Origin: Desulfuromonas sp.
GTDB lineage: Bacteria > Desulfobacterota > Desulfuromonadia > Desulfuromonadales > SZUA-401
DNA: 7,848 nt
Direction: 5' to 3'
Assembly (NCBI GenBank): GCA_002869605.1
Contig: PKUI01000217.1
Location: 1 to 7,848 of the forward strand
The notes under the pieces are model-generated. The model worked only from the letters and a program-made list of their open reading frames with translations. It was not told the origin of the DNA and made no database searches. This document shows, piece by piece, positions 6,405-7,848 of the stretch (the first letter of the stretch is position 1; every line of letters begins with the position of its first letter). Both the position numbers and the translations under genes were made by a program.

Positions 6405-7171
6405 TCGTTGCCGCTCCGTAACTGGTGATCTAGACGCTCCAGGTGGGTCAGAAAGATGGTGCGAAACGTTGAGTAACGGTGCCCTCCTGGAACGGAAAAG
6501 GATCTTTCTGCAGGGAGGACCCGGGCAAATAATTCCGGGCCGTCACCACTGAGAAAGTCGTTTTCACCAAAGCCCAGGTATATTGGTGGATAGCTGGCTT
6601 GCTGGAGGTCGTATTCTTTGATCCACGACCAGATCAGCCGCTGCCAGTCGTTCTCATCCTCTGTGGTTGCATTCCAGTTCGATACCCCGCCCGCGTCTTT
6701 CACCTCGGAAACGATCCCGCCCCAGCCGATGAACGGGCAGATAAGCATCACCCCGTCGACCTGATCGGGGTAATCACGTAAATAGAAGAGACTGCCGAGA
6801 CCGCCCATCGAAAATCCTGCCAGCCAGATCTTCTGATAACCCGCACGGCGGGCCGGGAGAATGACATCCTCATGCAATCGTTCTTGGACGGTTTCCTCCT
6901 TGTAATAGCCAAAGTGCAGGTCGGGAGCAACGATATCGAAGGGCAAATTGCGCCGACGAACTTCCTCAATCAACCCGTTCTCCTCAAAAACCTTATTGCT
7001 GGCACCGAGCCCACGAATCAAGACCAGTAAATTACTTTCTTGTGCGCCCCTGGTTTGTGAATATTCGAGTACCGGAACCGGGATCGTCGCGGCAGGAAAG
7101 CAGCCGCCCAAAAGAGCGACCGTTCCAAGCATCACGAGCCAGATTAAACGATCAAGGGATACGATTTTCAT
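6398..7171 (-). CDS. Lipoprotein alpha/beta hydrolase
   Basis: 257 residues. The signal peptide ends in a clear lipobox, ALLGGC, with Cys24 as the lipidation site; the mature protein is therefore expected on a membrane surface facing the periplasm or outside. An alpha/beta-hydrolase fold follows: LIRGLGAS (51-58, oxyanion region), the nucleophile elbow GFSMGG with Ser121, Asp205 in GENDFLS and His231 in GGHRYS, a complete catalytic triad in the right order. The family includes esterases, lipases and thioesterases; the substrate cannot be told. The start is supported by GAAGG (7177-7181) five bases before the ATG. It lies 65 bp downstream of a DUF2867 protein gene on the same strand, so the two may be co-transcribed. 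It converges on the TatT-like gene with overlapping stop codons and no terminator between them. Confidence 0.82.
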   Translation of the reverse strand: MKIVSLDRLIWLVMLGTVALLGGCFPAATIPVPVLEYSQTRGAQESNLLVLIRGLGASNKVFEENGLIEEVRRRNLPFDIVAPDLHFGYYKEETVQERLHEDVILPARRAGYQKIWLAGFSMGGLGSLFYLRDYPDQVDGVMLICPFIGWGGIVSEVKDAGGVSNWNATTEDENDWQRLIWSWIKEYDLQQASYPPIYLGFGENDFLSGDGPELFARVLPAERSFSVPGGHRYSTFRTIFLTHLERLDHQLRSGNDY

Positions 7172-7236
7172 ACCAACCTTCGTTTTTGGAAGTATTTCAT
7201 TGAGGGCTTCCGGGCAAATGGATCTGGAAATAACTT

Positions 7237-7848
7237 TTACGGAATGTCACTTTCAATAATTTCGGCACCACATGCCTTGGCGATGCCTTTCATCATTCCG
7301 GTAAAAACGAAATGGTGTAAAGGCATAACAGCATACCAATAAAGCAGTCCCGAGAGGCCATGGGGTTTGAAGCGTGCACATTGACGTACCTCTGTTGTGC
7401 CTTCTGCACTTTCCGTCAAAATGATTTCCAGAACAGCTTCACCGGGAACCTTCATCTCTGCAACCAATTTCAGGCGGTGATTTTTTTCTACGGTCAGAAC
7501 TCGCCAGAAGTCCAGGGCATCTCCAGATTCCACCAAGTATGGATTGCGCCTTCCCCGGCTCAGGCCGGGGCCACCTATCAATCGATCAAAGGCTCCGCGC
7601 AGGTGCCATAACCAATCGGCAGAGTACCAGCCGGTTTTCCCTCCGATCCCAATAACGGCCGGCCACAACCGCTCCGCGGTACCCTTAACCAGCATACTTC
7701 GTTCATCTTTGAAAACAGTCCCTCCAGCCCATGACGGGTCCTCACCGGTGCTCCACTCAGCGGGGGCGACTTCACCGGCATCCATCCACGAAGTTTCAAC
7801 CTGCTGCAGGCGCATCTTTTCAAGAGCAAGGCTTATTGCCTCTCGGCA
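7237..7848 (-). CDS. DUF2867-domain protein, probably C-terminal half of an SDR/NAD-binding protein, cut by window edge
   Basis: The minus-strand frame stays open to the last base of the window; the residues before the first ATG (7815) read CREAISLALEKMRLQQVETS, which fits the linker that precedes DUF2867 in long SDR-like proteins. The gene therefore most likely starts outside the window and the ATG at 7815 is internal. Recognisable pieces are WYSADWLWHLRGAFDRLIGG, GLSRGRRNP, GDALDFWRVLTVE, AEMKVPGEAVLEIIL, and a C-terminal LYWYAVMPLHHFVFTGMM followed by GIAKACGAE. In known members this domain follows an N-terminal NAD(P)-binding Rossmann domain; its function is unknown and its fold may bind a hydrophobic ligand. 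Stop is TAA at 7237-7239. The alpha/beta hydrolase gene follows 65 bp later on the same strand. Confidence 0.8.
   Translation of the reverse strand, partial: CREAISLALEKMRLQQVETSWMDAGEVAPAEWSTGEDPSWAGGTVFKDERSMLVKGTAERLWPAVIGIGGKTGWYSADWLWHLRGAFDRLIGGPGLSRGRRNPYLVESGDALDFWRVLTVEKNHRLKLVAEMKVPGEAVLEIILTESAEGTTEVRQCARFKPHGLSGLLYWYAVMPLHHFVFTGMMKGIAKACGAEIIESDIP

Noticed and set aside
7553..7570. Strong GC hairpin CCCCGGC-TCAG-GCCGGGG
   Set aside because: It lies inside the conserved GPGLSRGRR coding segment of the DUF2867 protein and has no T-tract, so it is coding sequence rather than a terminator.

Overview
The window looks like chromosome from a fairly GC-rich, probably anaerobic proteobacterium. 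My best guess is the Desulfuromonadales/Geobacter-like group. That rests on the lactate gene set, on the style of the dispersed intergenic repeats, and on the mix of conserved hypothetical lipoproteins. It is an inference from family memory, not a search result.

Left edge (1-585): a 5' fragment of a 2-dehydropantoate 2-reductase (PanE/ApbA family) gene on the minus strand, running off the left edge, followed by a short upstream region. Positions 586-964 hold a hairpin-rich non-coding element that I read as a copy of a dispersed intergenic repeat. It sits directly in front of the next operon.

Centre (1035-5230): a plus-strand operon for 2-hydroxyacid (most likely lactate) oxidation. It encodes a LarA-type nickel-pincer lactate racemase (TTG start), a GlcD-like FAD-linked D-2-hydroxyacid dehydrogenase, and a GlcF-like iron-sulfur/CCG-domain electron-transfer subunit, and it ends at a good rho-independent terminator. 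In the inferred scheme LarA interconverts L- and D-lactate, GlcD oxidises the D form to pyruvate, and GlcF passes the electrons on. The larA-glcD gap is 24 bp. The glcD-glcF gap is 159 bp and contains a second dispersed-type repeat whose two arm pairs are interleaved. The maturation genes larB, larC and larE and a lactate permease are not in the window.

Right part (5231-7848): an AT-rich stretch of about 300 bp with a plausible promoter, then a plus-strand lipoprotein that resembles TRAP-transporter TatT proteins. It converges, with a 7-bp overlap, on a minus-strand lipoprotein alpha/beta hydrolase with an intact Ser-Asp-His triad. Upstream of that, on the same strand, is the C-terminal part of a DUF2867-containing SDR-like protein that runs off the right edge. 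Base composition here is visibly less GC-rich than in the lactate operon.

I see no CRISPR array, tRNA, rRNA, transposase or clearly new multi-gene system. The least explained items are the two intergenic repeat elements and the orphan TatT-like lipoprotein.
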